A stretch of DNA of 64,000 bases from Aselliscus stoliczkanus (taxonomy: Eukaryota; Chordata; Mammalia; Chiroptera; Hipposideridae), in assembly GCA_033961575.1 (NCBI GenBank), contig CM066730.1, positions 112,959,523-113,023,522 of the forward strand. The letters run 5' to 3'. The position numbers were made by a program, and so were the translations under genes. A model generated the notes under the pieces. The model worked only from the letters and a program-made list of their open reading frames with translations, made no database searches and was not told the DNA's origin. This document shows positions 33,801 through 46,900 of this stretch, in pieces. How positions within the stretch are numbered: the stretch's first letter is position 1; each line of letters opens with the position of its first letter.

Positions 33801-36800
33801 TTTACTTCCCTTGCCCGTAGGGATGTATCAATAAAAATATTGCTCCGAGTAATGTCTGCAAATGTACTCCCTATATTTTCTTTTAGGATTTTTATGGTTT
33901 CAGGTCTTACATTTAAGTCTTTAATCCATTTTGAATTTGTTCTTGTATAAGGTGTAAGGAGATGATCCAGTTTCATTTTTTTGCATGTGTCAGTCCAATT
34001 TTCCCAGCACCATTTATTGAATAGACTATCTTTACTCCAGTGTAAATTCTTGCTTCCCTTGTCATAGATTAACTGTCCGTAAATGCCTGGATTTATTTCT
34101 GGGCTCTCTGTTCTGTTCCACTGATCGATGTGCCTGTTTTTATGCCAATACCAAACTGTCTTGATTATTGTGGCCTTGTAGTAGGTTTTGATGTCTGGTA
34201 GCGTGATCCCCCCGACTTTGTTCTTATTTCTCAGAATTGCCGAGGCTATTCTGGGTCTTTTATGATTCCATATAAATTTTAGGATTATATTTTCTATTTC
34301 TGTGAAAATATAATGCCCTTGGTAGTTTGATAGGAATTGCATTGAATCTATATATTGCTTTCTGAAGTATGGACATTTTAACTATATTAATTCTTCCTAT
34401 CCATGAGCATGGTAGGTGTTTCCATTTATTTGTATCTTCTATGATTTCTTTCTTCAGTGTCTTATAATTTTCTGAGTACAGATCATTCACTTCTTAGGTT
34501 AAATTTATTCCTAGGTATTTTATAGTTCTTGACACAATTGTAAATGGGACAGTTTTCTTAATTTCTCTTTCCATTAGTTTATTATTGGTATATGCAAATG
34601 CCACTGATTTCTGAATATTGATTTTATATCCTGCTACTTTACTGAATTCGTCTATCAGTTCCAATAGTTTTTTGATGGAATCTTTGGGGTTCTCTATATG
34701 CAGTATCATGTCATCTGCATATAATGACAATTTTACTTCTTCCTTGCCAATTTGGATGCCTATTATTTCTTTTTGTTGTCTGATTGCTGTGGCTAGAACT
34801 TCCAGCACTATGTTGAATAAAAGAGGAGAAAGTAGACAGCCGTGTCTTGTTCCTGATCTTAAGGGGAATGGTTTTAGCTTTTCCCCATTGAGTATGATGT
34901 TAGCTGTAGGTTTATCATATATGGCTTTTATTATGTTGAGATATGATCCCTGTATTTCCACTATGCTAAGGGTTTTTAACATAAATGGCTGTTGGATTTT
35001 GTCAAATGCTTTTTCTGCATCTATTGAGATGACCATGTGATCTTTATCCTTCATTTTGTTGGTATGGTGTATCACATTAATTGATTTACGGATGTTGAAC
35101 CAGCCTTGCACACTAGGGATGAATCCCACTTGATCATGATGTATGATCTTCTTAATATATTGCTGAATTCTGTTTGCTAATATTTTATTGAGAATTTTTG
35201 CATCTATATTCGTCAGGGAGATTGGCCTGTAGTTTTCCTTTTTTGTGATGTCTTTATCTGGTTTTGGAATCAGGGTGATAGTGGCTTCATAAAAAGAGTT
35301 TGGGAGGCTTCCCTCCTTCTGGATTTTTTGGAATAGTTTGAGAAGAATAGGTGATAGTACTTTTTTGAATGTTTGATAAAATTCACTTGTGAAGCCGTCT
35401 GGTCCAGGGCTTTTGTTTTTTGGGAGCTTGTCAATTACTGATTCAATTTCCTTGGTAGTAATCAGGGTATTTAGATTTTCTGTTTCTTCTTGTGTTAGCT
35501 TTGGAAGGTTGTATGCTTCTAGAAAATTATCCATTTCTTCCAGATTGTCAAATTTGTTGGCATATAGTTGCTCATAGTAATTTCTTAGAATTTTTTGAAT
35601 TTCTGTGATGTCTGCAGTCATTTCCCCTCTTTCATTCCTGATTTTGCTAATTTGAGTCCTCTCTCTTTTTTTTTTGATGAGCCTGGCTAGAGGTTTGTCA
35701 ATTTTGTTTATCTTCTCAAGAAACCAGCTCTTGGTTTCATTGATCTTTTGAATTGTTTTTCTGTTCTCTATATTGTTTATTTCCGCTCTGGTCTTTATCA
35801 TCTCCTTTCCTGTACTCCCCTTGGGCCTCTTTTGCTGTTCTTTTTCCAGTTCCCTTAGGTGTAAGGATAACCTGTTGATTTGAGATTTTTCTTCCTTCTT
35901 TAGGTAGGCTTGCACTGCTATAAACTTCCCTCTTAGGACTGCTTTCACAGCATCCCAGAGATTTTGGGTCGTGGTGTTTTCATTTTCATATGTCTCGAGG
36001 TATCTTTTGATTTCCTCCTTGATCTCATTTGTGACCCACTCACTATTTAATAGCATATTGTTTAGCCTCCATTTATTTGTCAGCTGCCCGGATTTCTTCT
36101 TATAATTGATTTCTAGTTTCATAGCATTGTGGTCAGAGAATACAGTTGAAATGATTTCAATCTTCTTAAATTTATTGAGACTTGGTTTGTGGCCTAACAT
36201 GTGGTCTATCATAGAAAATGTTCCATGTGCACTTGAAAAGAACGTATATTCTGTAGCTTTGGGATGAAATGCTCTGAAAATGTCTGTTAAATCCAGCTGG
36301 TCTAATGTGTCATTTAAGGTCTCTGTTTCCACATTGATTTTCTGTCTGGAGGATCTGTCCATTAGTGACAGTGGGGTGTTGAAGTCCCCTACTATGATAG
36401 TGTTACTGTTGATCTCTGTCTTTATGTCTGACAATATCTGTTTTATATATTTAGGGGCTCCTATGTTAGGTGCATAGATGTTTACTAGAGTTATGTCCTC
36501 TTGTTGGATCGATCCCTTCATTACTATGAAGTGTCCTTCTTTGTCCTTTGTTATATTCTTCAATTTAAAGTCCATTTTATCTGATATAAGTATCGCTACT
36601 CCAGCTTTTTTCTCAGTACCATTTGCATGAAATATTTTACTCCATCCCTTTACTTTCAGCCTGTATGAATCTTTGGATCTGAGATGAGTCTCTTGTATAC
36701 AGTATATGCTGGGGTCTTGCGTTCTTATCCATTCAGCCACCCTATATCTTTTTATTGGAGCATTTAATCCATTTACATTTAATGTGATTATTGATAGGTG

Positions 36801-39800
36801 TGTATTTATTGCCATTTTGTTATTTGTGTTCGTAGTCTTTCTTAGGTTGTTTTTCTCTTCTACTTAAAGAAGCCCTTTTAGGATTTCCTGCAAAGCTGGC
36901 TTGGTGGTAATGAATTTCCTTAACTTATTCTTTTCTGCAAAGCTCCTTATCTCGCCTTCAATTTTAAATGATAACCTTGCTGGATACAGCAATCTTGGTT
37001 GTAGGCGTTTGTTTTTCATCACTTTGAAAACCTCTTGCCACTCCTTCTGGCCTGCAAAGTTTCTGTAGAAAAGTCAGCTGATAATCTTATGGGGGTAGCC
37101 TTGTAAGTAACTTGCTGCCTTTCCCTTGCTGCTTTAAGGATTCTGTCTTTGTCCTTAACCCTTGCCATTTTCACTATAATGTGTCTTGGAGTGGGCCTGT
37201 TTGGAATCATCCTGGTTGGAACTCTCTGCACTTCCTGAGCTTGTATTTCAATATCCTTTGCCATGTTAGGGAAGTTCTCAGACATTATTACTTCAAATAT
37301 ATTCTCAATCCCTTGCTCCCTCTCTTCTCCTTCTGGTACTCCAATGACCCATTGATTATTGCATTTGATGTTGTCCCCTAGCTCTCTTAAACTATTTTCC
37401 ATGTTTTTCATTCTTTCTTCTTTTTGTTGTTCCGCATGGGTGATCTCTGCTATTTTGTCTTCTAAGTCACTGATTCGATTTTCTGCTTCATCCAATCTGC
37501 TAGTGATTCCATCAATTTTGTTTATTTAATTCAGTAATTGTGTTCTTAAGTTCTAGCTGGTTGCTTTTCATGATTTCTCTATCCTTCTTTATATTTTCAT
37601 TAATTTCCTTGAACATTCTAATAATCAGTGTTCTGAACTCTGTCTCCGATAGGTTGGTTACCTCTATTTCCTCTATTTCCACTGATTCAGGAAGTTTCTT
37701 CTGTTCTTTTATTTGTGTTACGTTTCTTTGTCTCCCTATTCTGGCTTACTCTTTGTGTTTGCTTCAATATAACAGATAGATCCCCCAGGTTTCTCTGTCT
37801 TTTCTGGGTAAACTTATATGGTGTGTGTCCTTTATATTTGAATTACTCAGCCTCCCTATTCTCCTGTGCTTGTATCTGAGGTGTTCCTTGTATCATGTGT
37901 CCTCACTTGTTGACGTTTTAGTTTTGATTACTTTTGGCTTGTCAGTAGGTGTGATTGACTCCCAGATTGATTAGCTGTGAGGATCAGCAGGGTCTGCAGT
38001 TTATGAGCTGCTGTGAGAGGATTGACCCCTCTGATGAAACCTGGACCCTATGGGCCCTAGTACCTGTAGCAACTTCCTTTTGGGTGTGACTCTTGTATGT
38101 CAAACCCAGAAATGCTCTGGTTTTATCTAAAGTTGGCCTCCGGATATGATGATTCTTGTGTCTGTTTGTTTGGACCCACTGCTGCAGAGTGATTTTAGAG
38201 CATAACAGATCAACAAGAACAACCTCCGCAGCCACCAAAGGAAACCAAATGCTCGCACAAGTAAAAAAAACCAACCATCAAACTACAGTCAACTTGTACA
38301 GAAATATCAATCATACTAATGAAGAAAACAAACAGAAACAAAACAAAAACCGCACACACAATAATAACAGAAGAGGAAACAAAATAACATACAATTTCCT
38401 AAAATAAAAAATAGAATGAACATGAGAAACCGATTAGCTATACCTAAAAAATAAAAAATAAAAATAAACTAAAATAATAATAAAAAAAGTAAGAATAAAA
38501 ATTAAAAAAATAAAATTTGCAGAAGAAAGGAAAAGAGGAAAAGTATAGCAGTGAGAAGAATGAGTAAAATAAGAGAGAAAGTGAGGGTGGGGAAAAAAGA
38601 AAAAGAAAATAAAGAAAAAGAAAAAGAAAAAATATATATATATATTTGTCTACACACCCATATATATGGACATATATTCACCTATATACACCTATATATA
38701 TGTCTATATTAAAAACTACAAAATGATAAGAATGAAATAGAAATAAAAACCAAAAGCAACCAAGATACGCAGCCAATAAAGGGAAAACAAAACAGGATAA
38801 AACCAAACAAACCAAAAATACCCGTGCCGGTCTTGGCTAAAGTCCACCAAGCTCTCTTCAGTTTGTCTGCTGTAGAAAAATTCCTGTGCGTCTTGTGGGA
38901 ACAGTAAGCCACCTGATGCCTAGCGTGATCCTGGCACTGCAGGTTTGCTGTACTTGAGTGTGGTTGTGATGTGTGATTGGTGGTTTTTACAAAGTCACTG
39001 CCTTTTTGCTTTTGCCTGTCCCAAGGCAGGCTGCACCCCCAAAGGCTCAATGAGTGTCTCTGGGCACCCTTTCCGTTGACAGCTGTGGAGAATTAAAGAA
39101 TTTCTCACTACCAAAAGCCTGCTGCTAAGAATCTGTTAATTAGTGCCTCAGCAGGTGAACCTGCCCTGCCTCTCAAGCCTTGCATAAAGGTGGGGGCGAG
39201 GTAGGTAGTCTCACTCTGCAGCTTTTACTGGGGTGGAAATTCTCAACCCCCTGCAGGTAGGAATATCTTCCTAGTCTGCACCTATTGCTCCATTCAGGAG
39301 TCAGTTTAAGACTGTCTTGGCGGGGGCCAAAGTTTGTGGGAGTGGGTGAGTTATTGTTTTTTTTTGCTTTCTGTTCAAGAGTAGAAAAAGGAAAAAAAAA
39401 TAAAAAACATAAAAATAAACAAAGCCACAGTTCCAACACTGTTTTAAGCTAAGGCCTTTGCCTCTTATGCTCCAGCGGAGTTCCTGCTGCTCTCCCAAAG
39501 GGTCTGCCGGGATTTAGGGAGTTGCGCGCACCCTACCGTGTGGCCAAGATCCCCGCTCTGTCTTTCGGGGACCTGCATCTCCGCCCGGCGCGCTGCGTGT
39601 CCAAGCGAGTCTTCTGTTTCCCCTGCTCCCGGGTTTCAGGCTTCTGCCTCAGAGCCGGCGCGCGCCCGCTTTGTGCTCCTGCTGCTCTCCCAAACGGTCT
39701 GCCAGGATTTAGGGGACTGCGCGCACCCTGCCCCGCGGCTCCGATCCCCGCTCCGTCTTTCCGGGACCTGTGACTCCAGCCAGCGCGCGCTGCGTCTCCG

Positions 39801-42800
39801 CGGGCGAGTCCTGTTTTTCCCCTGCTCCCGGGTTTAAGGCTTCTGCCTAGGAGCCGGCGCGCGCCCGCGCCTTTCTCCTGCTGCGCTTCTGGAGGGACTG
39901 CCGCCAGGGTTCAGGGGACTGCGCGCACCTTTCCGTGCGGCTCCGATCCCCGCTCCGTCTCTTGGGGACCTGCGTCTCCACCCGGCGCGCTGCTTGTCTG
40001 AGCGAGTCCTCTGTTTTTCCCTGTTCCCGGGTTTCAGGCTTCTGCGCTCCGTGGGACCCGGTGGGCACAGAGACTGATCCCTGAACTGGGAGGGTGCAGG
40101 GGTTGATCTTGCCCTGTCGCTGCCGGGTTCTGCACCCTGCTTCCTGGGGACCCGGCGAGCCGCGGGTGCAGCTCGTACCTCTGCACAGTCGTCTCCTCTC
40201 TCTCCTCCCGCACTTGCCCGGCCTGAGCTTCTGCCTCAGACTGCAAACCAACGGGCTCTTGCTGAACTCTAGGTGGGCCGCGGGCCGCAGGGAGCGAGCT
40301 GGGGGAGCACTCACCGTGACTCAGCAGCCGCAGGTGCGGGCTGCACCTCACGCATCTCGCCACCTTCTTCCCCTACTTGCCCGGCCTGCCCACCTTCCAG
40401 CAATCCTTGTGTGGAACTCTTAGTCGCTCTGTGTGATGAGTAGATGTCTCTTTGAAGCGTATTAGAAGTTCAAATTGTGGATATTTCCAGGGGAGATTTC
40501 ATGGAGCCCTCCTCACAGCCGCCATCTTGCCCCTCCAGTTCTTCCTCTTCTTATGGAGGGAAATAAATTCCTAATGTGTGGATAGTTGGATCTTCTATAA
40601 AAAGTGAAATTTACACCCTAAGTAGACCTAAGGATCTACTATCAATTCATATGTTTTCATTATTTATTATTTTTTTAAATTGAAGTATAATTGACATACA
40701 ACATTATATTAGTTTCACATGTACAACATAATGATTATACACAGAGGGTGCCAAAAAATGTATACACATTTTAAGAAAGGAAAACTGTATTAGAATTATA
40801 ATACTCAATATATACCGATAACAAAAGATGAATGCAGGTCACATTTGACTTCTGCAATTACAAGAGGTGCTCAAAGTGGTTACCATCAACATCCAGAGAC
40901 TTCTGATTATGGTGACTACTGCTTGAGTAACGTTGACCAAAGTGTCCACTTGTATACATTTTTTTGGCACCCCAGTGTATACATATATACATACATAAAT
41001 GTACAGTGACATGCTCATGATAAGGCTAGTTAACATTTATCACCATACATAGTTACAGAATTTGTTTCTTGTGATGATGAAAACTTGTAAGGTCTACTCT
41101 TTAATCAACTTTGAAATATGCAACATAGTATTATTAATAATGTCCAATTCAGTATATTACATTCCCATGACTTATTTATTTTATAACTGGAAGTTTGTAC
41201 CTTTTGTTCCCTTTTCCCATTTTACAGTCCACCCTTTCCAAAATATGAGTTTAGCTTGGTTTTTTTTTTCCTGTTTTTTTACATTCCACATATAAGTGAG
41301 ATCATACAGTATTTGCCTTTCTCCATCTGCCTTATTGCACTTAGCATAATGGCCTCTAGGTCAATCTATGTTGTCACAAAGGCAAGATTTCATTATTTCT
41401 TATGGCTGAATAATATTCCACATTTTCTTTATCCATTCATCCAATAGTAGACACTTGAGTTGTTTCCATGTCTTGGCTATTGTAAATAATGCTGCAATGA
41501 TTTTTTTGAGGAACCTCCATATTGTTTTCCATAGTGGTTGTACCAGTTTACCCACCAACAATGCACAAGGGTTCTCTTTTCTCCACATTCTTAGCAACAT
41601 TTTTTGTTTCTTGTGTTTTTGATAATAGCCTTTCAACAGGTGTGAGGTGATATCTCATTGTGGTTTTACTTTGCATATCCCTAATGATTATTTATATTGA
41701 GTGTATTTTTATATACATGTTACCCATCTGTAAGTCTTCTTTGGAAAAAATGTCTATACAGATTTTCTGCCCACTTTTTAAAATCACATTATTTTTATTT
41801 TTTTGGATATTAATACCTTATCAGATATATGGTTTGCAAATATTTTCACCAATTTTATAGGCTGCATTTTTATTTTGCTGGTGGTTTGCTTTGCTCTTCA
41901 GAAACTTTTAAGATGGATGTAGGCTCTCCCTGGTATATTTTTTCTTCTGCTGCCTTTGCTTTTGGTGTCAAATCCAAAAATCTTTGTCAAGACCCATGTC
42001 AAGGAACATATAGCTTATGTTTTCTTCTAGGAGTTTTATGATTTCAGGTCTTATACTCAAGTCTTTAATGCATTTTGAGTTAATTTTTATGTGTAGTGTA
42101 AGACAGTGTTCCAGTTTTATTCTTTTTGCATGTAGCTGACCAGTTTTTCCAATACTATTTATTTAAGAGACTGTCCTTTCCCCGTTGTATATCTTGCCTC
42201 CTTTGTCTAAAATCAATTGACCAAATACGTGTGGGTTTATTTCTGGGCTCTCTATTCTGTTCCTTTTACTTATGTGTCTATTTTTATGTCAATACCAACT
42301 GTTTTGATTACCATAAATTTGTAATATAGATTGAAATCAAGGAGTGTGTTTGCTCTATTTCTGTGAAAAATGTCATTGGAATTTTGATAGGAATTGCTTT
42401 GAATCTGTAAATTGCTTTGGGTAGCACAAATACTCTAATATTAATTCTTCCAATCTATAAGCATGGAATATCTTTCCATTTATTTGTGTCTTCCTCAATT
42501 TCTTTCATTAATGTCATATAGTTTTCAGTGTACAGTCTTTCATCTCTTTGGTTAAATTTATTATGAAGTATTTTATTCTTTTTGATGAAATTATAAATAC
42601 AATTGTTTCCTTAATTTTTCTTTATGATAGCTTGTTATTAGTGTATAAAAATGCAACAGATTTCTGGTCATTGATTTTGTATCCTGCAATTTAACTGAAT
42701 TGATTAATTACTTCTAACAGTATTTTGTGGAGCCATTGGAGTTTGTTATGTATTATGTCATCTGTAAATAATGACATTTTTACTTCTTTCTTTTTAATTT

Positions 42801-43902
42801 GGATGTCTTTTTTTTTCTTACTTAAATGCTCTGGCTAGAATTTACAATACTATGTTGAATAGAAATGGTGAGAATGGGCATCCTTGTCTTGTTCCTGATC
42901 TTAGAGGAAAAGCTTTAATCTTTTTCACATTTGAGTATGTTAGCTGTGGGGTTGTTATACATGGCTATTATTATATTGAGGTATGTTCACTCTATATCCA
43001 CAGTGTTGAAAATTTTTATCAGAAATGAATGCTATATTTTGTCAAATACTTTTTCTGCATTTTTGAAATCATGTGATTTTTACCCTTCATTTTGTTAATG
43101 TGGAATATCATGTTAATTGACTTTCAGATGTTGAAGCATCCTTGCATCCCTAGAATAAATTTCACTTGATCATGATGTATGACCCTTTTATTGTATTGTT
43201 GAATTCAGTTTGCTAGTATTTTGTTGAGAATTTTCGCATGTGTGTTTTTTGTAGATATTGGCCTGTAATTTTCTTTTCTTGTGGCCTACTTATGTGGTTT
43301 CATTATCAGGGTACTATTGGCCTGTAAAATGAGTTTGGAGGCATTTCCTCCTCTTCTATTTTTTAGGAGAGTTTGTGAAGGATTGATATTTACTCTTTGG
43401 ATATTTAGTAGAATTCACCAGTGAAGCATTCTGGTCAGGGGCTTTTGTTTGGGGGAAGCTTTGTTTTGTTTTGTTTTTGTTTATTTGTTTGTTTTTAAAT
43501 CACCAATTCAATCTTCTTACTCATGATTGGTATATTCAGATTTTTTATTTGTTCATGATTCAGTTAGAAGGTTGTATGATTTTAGAAATTTATTATTTCT
43601 TTCAGGATATCTAATTTGTTGGCATATAATTATTTTTAGTAGTTTCTTTTTTTTTAAAGGCCGAGATAAAGATTTTATTTATTTATTTTTATTTTTTTTT
43701 TAGAGGGTAGTGTCACTGGCCCTCATATGTGGGACCCAAACCGGGGCCGCTGGTGTCCCAAGCCAGCTCGTAACCACCGCGCCACTCGGCCGGCCCTTTA
43801 GTAGTTTCTTATGGTTCTTTGTATTTCAGTGGTTTCAGTTCTGTCATTTTTCATTTCTGATTTTATTTATTTGAGTTCTCATTTCTGATTTTATTTATTT
43901 GA

Positions 43903-43955
<53 letters not shown>

Positions 43956-46900
43956 AGCTAAAGGTTTGTCAATTTTGTTTGTCTTTCAAAGAACCAGCTC
44001 TTGGTTTCTTTAATCTTTTCTACTGTCTTTTTATTCTCTGTTTCATTTATTATTGCTGTGATCTTTCTTATATACTTCCTTCTGTTAACTTCAGGCTTTA
44101 TTATTTTTCCTTTTTATAGTTCCCATTTTAAAATTTAATTATAGTTAGTATACAATGTTATATTAGTTTCAAGTGTACAATACAGTGACTCAGCATTTAT
44201 GTACCTTACAATATGATCACCTTACTAAGTCTTGCAATAATCTGTCACTGTGTAAAGTTATCAGAATATTATTTACTATATGCTCCTTCACCTTTCTTCT
44301 CATTCTCCCTATCCCATTCCCCTCTGGCAACCATTAGTTTGATCTCTGTTTCTATGAGTCTTTTTTCTTTTGTTTTTGTTTTTTGGAGTCCCCATGTACA
44401 TGAAACCATATGGTATTTGTCTTTGTCGGCTTTATTTCACTTAGCATAATATACTCTAGGTCCATCTATGGTGTCACAAATGGCAATTTATATTTAATGC
44501 CGCAATGAACATAGGGGTGTATATACATGTTTTTTCAATTAGAGTTTTTGTTTTCTTGAAATAAATACCCAGAAGTTGTATTGTATGATAATCTATCTTT
44601 GTTTTTTTTCTGAAGAAACTCCATACTATTTTCCATAGTGGCTATACCAATTTGCAGTCTTACCAACAATGCATAAGAGTTCCCTTTTCTCCACATCCTC
44701 GCCAACACTTTTTATTTGTTGTCTTTTAGATAACAGGCATTCTGACTGGTGTGAGGTCGTATCTCATTGTAGTTTTAATTTGCATTTCCCTGATTATTAG
44801 AGATGTTGAGCATCTTCATATGTCCATTGGCCATTTCTATGTCTTTGGAGAAATGTCTCTTCATGTCTTCTGTCTAATTTTTAATCAGATTCTTTATTTT
44901 TTGATGTTGAGTTGTAAAACTTTCTTATACATCTTGGATATCAATCCTTATTGTGTATCCTGGGCTTTTGTTTGCTTGGAGTTTTGGGGGATTTTGTTGT
45001 TGTTGTTGTTCCTGTTTTGTTTTGTTTTTCTTTTTCTGCTTTGATTTTATTGCTAATAATCAATCTGTTCAGATTTTCTGTTTCCTCCAGTTTTAGTTTC
45101 AGAATATTGTACATATCTATAAATTTACTCATTTCTTTCAGATTGTCCAGTTTGTTGGCACATAATTATTCACAGTATTCTTTAATGATCTTTTATATTT
45201 CTGTATTATTGGTTATAGTCTCTACTCTCATTTCTGATTTTATTTATTTGGGCTCTGTCTTTTTTCATTTTTTTGATGAGTCTTGCTAAAGGTTTGTCTA
45301 TTTTATATATCATTTCAAAGAATCAGCTCTTAGTTTCATTGTTGTTTTCTATGTTTCCTTAGCCTCTATTTCATTTATTTCTGCTCTGATAGTTGTTATT
45401 TCCTCCTTGCTGCAAACTTCGGGCTTCATTTGTCCTTCTTCTAGTTCCTTAAGGAATAAAGTTAGGATGTTTATTTGAGATTTTTCTTGTTTATTGAGGT
45501 AGGCTTGTATAGGTATGAACTTTTCTCTTAGAATTGCTTTTGCTGCATCCCATAAATTTTGTAAAGTTGTGTTTTCATTTTCATTTGTCACAAATTTTGT
45601 AAAGTTGTGTTTTCATTTTCATTTGTTTCATTTTCATAGTTTTTGATTTCCTGTTTGATTTCTTCTTTGATCCATTGGTGGTTTAGTAGCATGTTGTTTA
45701 ATCTCCACATATTTGTGTTTTTTCCAGTTTTCTTCTTGTACTTGATTTCTCGTTTCATTATATCATGGTCAGAAAACATGCTTGATGTAATTTAAATCTT
45801 CTTAAATATATTGAGTCTAGTTTTGTGGCCTAACATGGTTTGTCTTGGAAAATGCTCTGTGTAAACTTGAGAAAATTGCATAAGCTTCGATTTGGGGATG
45901 AAATGTTCTAAAAAAATCTATTTAGCCATTCTAGTCTAATGTGTCATTTAAGCCATTATTCCTTTATTAATTTTCTGAGTGGATGATCTATCCATTGAGT
46001 TTAGTAGGGTATTAAAATCTGTAACTATTATTGTATTAATGTTAATTTCTGGCTTTATGTCCATTACCATTTGCTTTATATATGAGTGCTCTTGTGTTGC
46101 ATGCATAGATATTTACAATTGTTATTTCTCTGTTTGGATTGACCCCTTTATCATTATGTAATGTCTTTGTCGCTTTCTACTTTCTTTGTTATAAAGTCTA
46201 TTTTGCTTCATATGAGTATTGCTAGCCCAGCTTTCTTTTTTTCATTTCTATTTGCATGGAATATCTTTTTCCATCCCATCATTTTCAGTCTGTGTGTCTT
46301 TCAATCTAAATTGAGTCTCTTGTGACTTTCCATAACTCGCTCCAGTCCCTCTTACAGCACTACTTCTTTTTTTTTTGAGGGCAGTGTCACTGGCCCTCAC
46401 ATGTGGGTCCTGAACCAGGGCTGCTGGCTTCCCAAGCCAGCGCTTAACCATCACGCCCCTCGGCCAGCCCCAGCACTACTTCTTTACACATGCTCTAGGT
46501 TTCAGCCAGTCAGAATTATGTGCAGTTGTACAAACCCACAATCACCTGGTGCTTTTATGTATTTGCATGTTTATGTGGAGCTCTTCCTTTCAGATACCAT
46601 CTCAACCTGGACAACATGTACAAATACTTCAAAATTTACATCCCCCGCCTCTTCTGGAAGTTATCCTAGGCTATATGCCCAATGCGAAATGCAGACTTTA
46701 TGCTGCTGATCTCCCTTGCCACTTGCTAGATGTGTAACTTTAAGCAAGTTATATAACCTGCTATGACTCCTAAAGTGAGTCTCTGGAAGGCAGAATATAG
46801 ATAGGTATTGGGTTTTTATTCATCTGTCACCCATTTCTTTTGCTTGGAACAGTTTGCCCATTAACATTTAAAGTGATAATTATAAGTATGTACTTATTGC

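Larger units (their letters stand above)
32481..40535 (-). mobile_element. L1-2: full-length LINE-1, inactive
   Basis: It is the same subfamily as L1-1, with the same 5' end (ccgccatcttgcccctc on plus). It is flanked by the 17-bp duplication cagttcttactcttctt (32464-32480) and cagttcttcctcttctt (40536-40552), with one mismatch. It carries ORF1 (36864-37739), ORF2 (32984-36815) and a C-rich 3' UTR complement. ORF1 lacks its ATG and has two frameshifts. ORF2 has one stop and one 4-base insertion. It is about 8.05 kb, longer than L1-1 mainly through an extra 5' UTR monomer. Confidence 0.95.
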
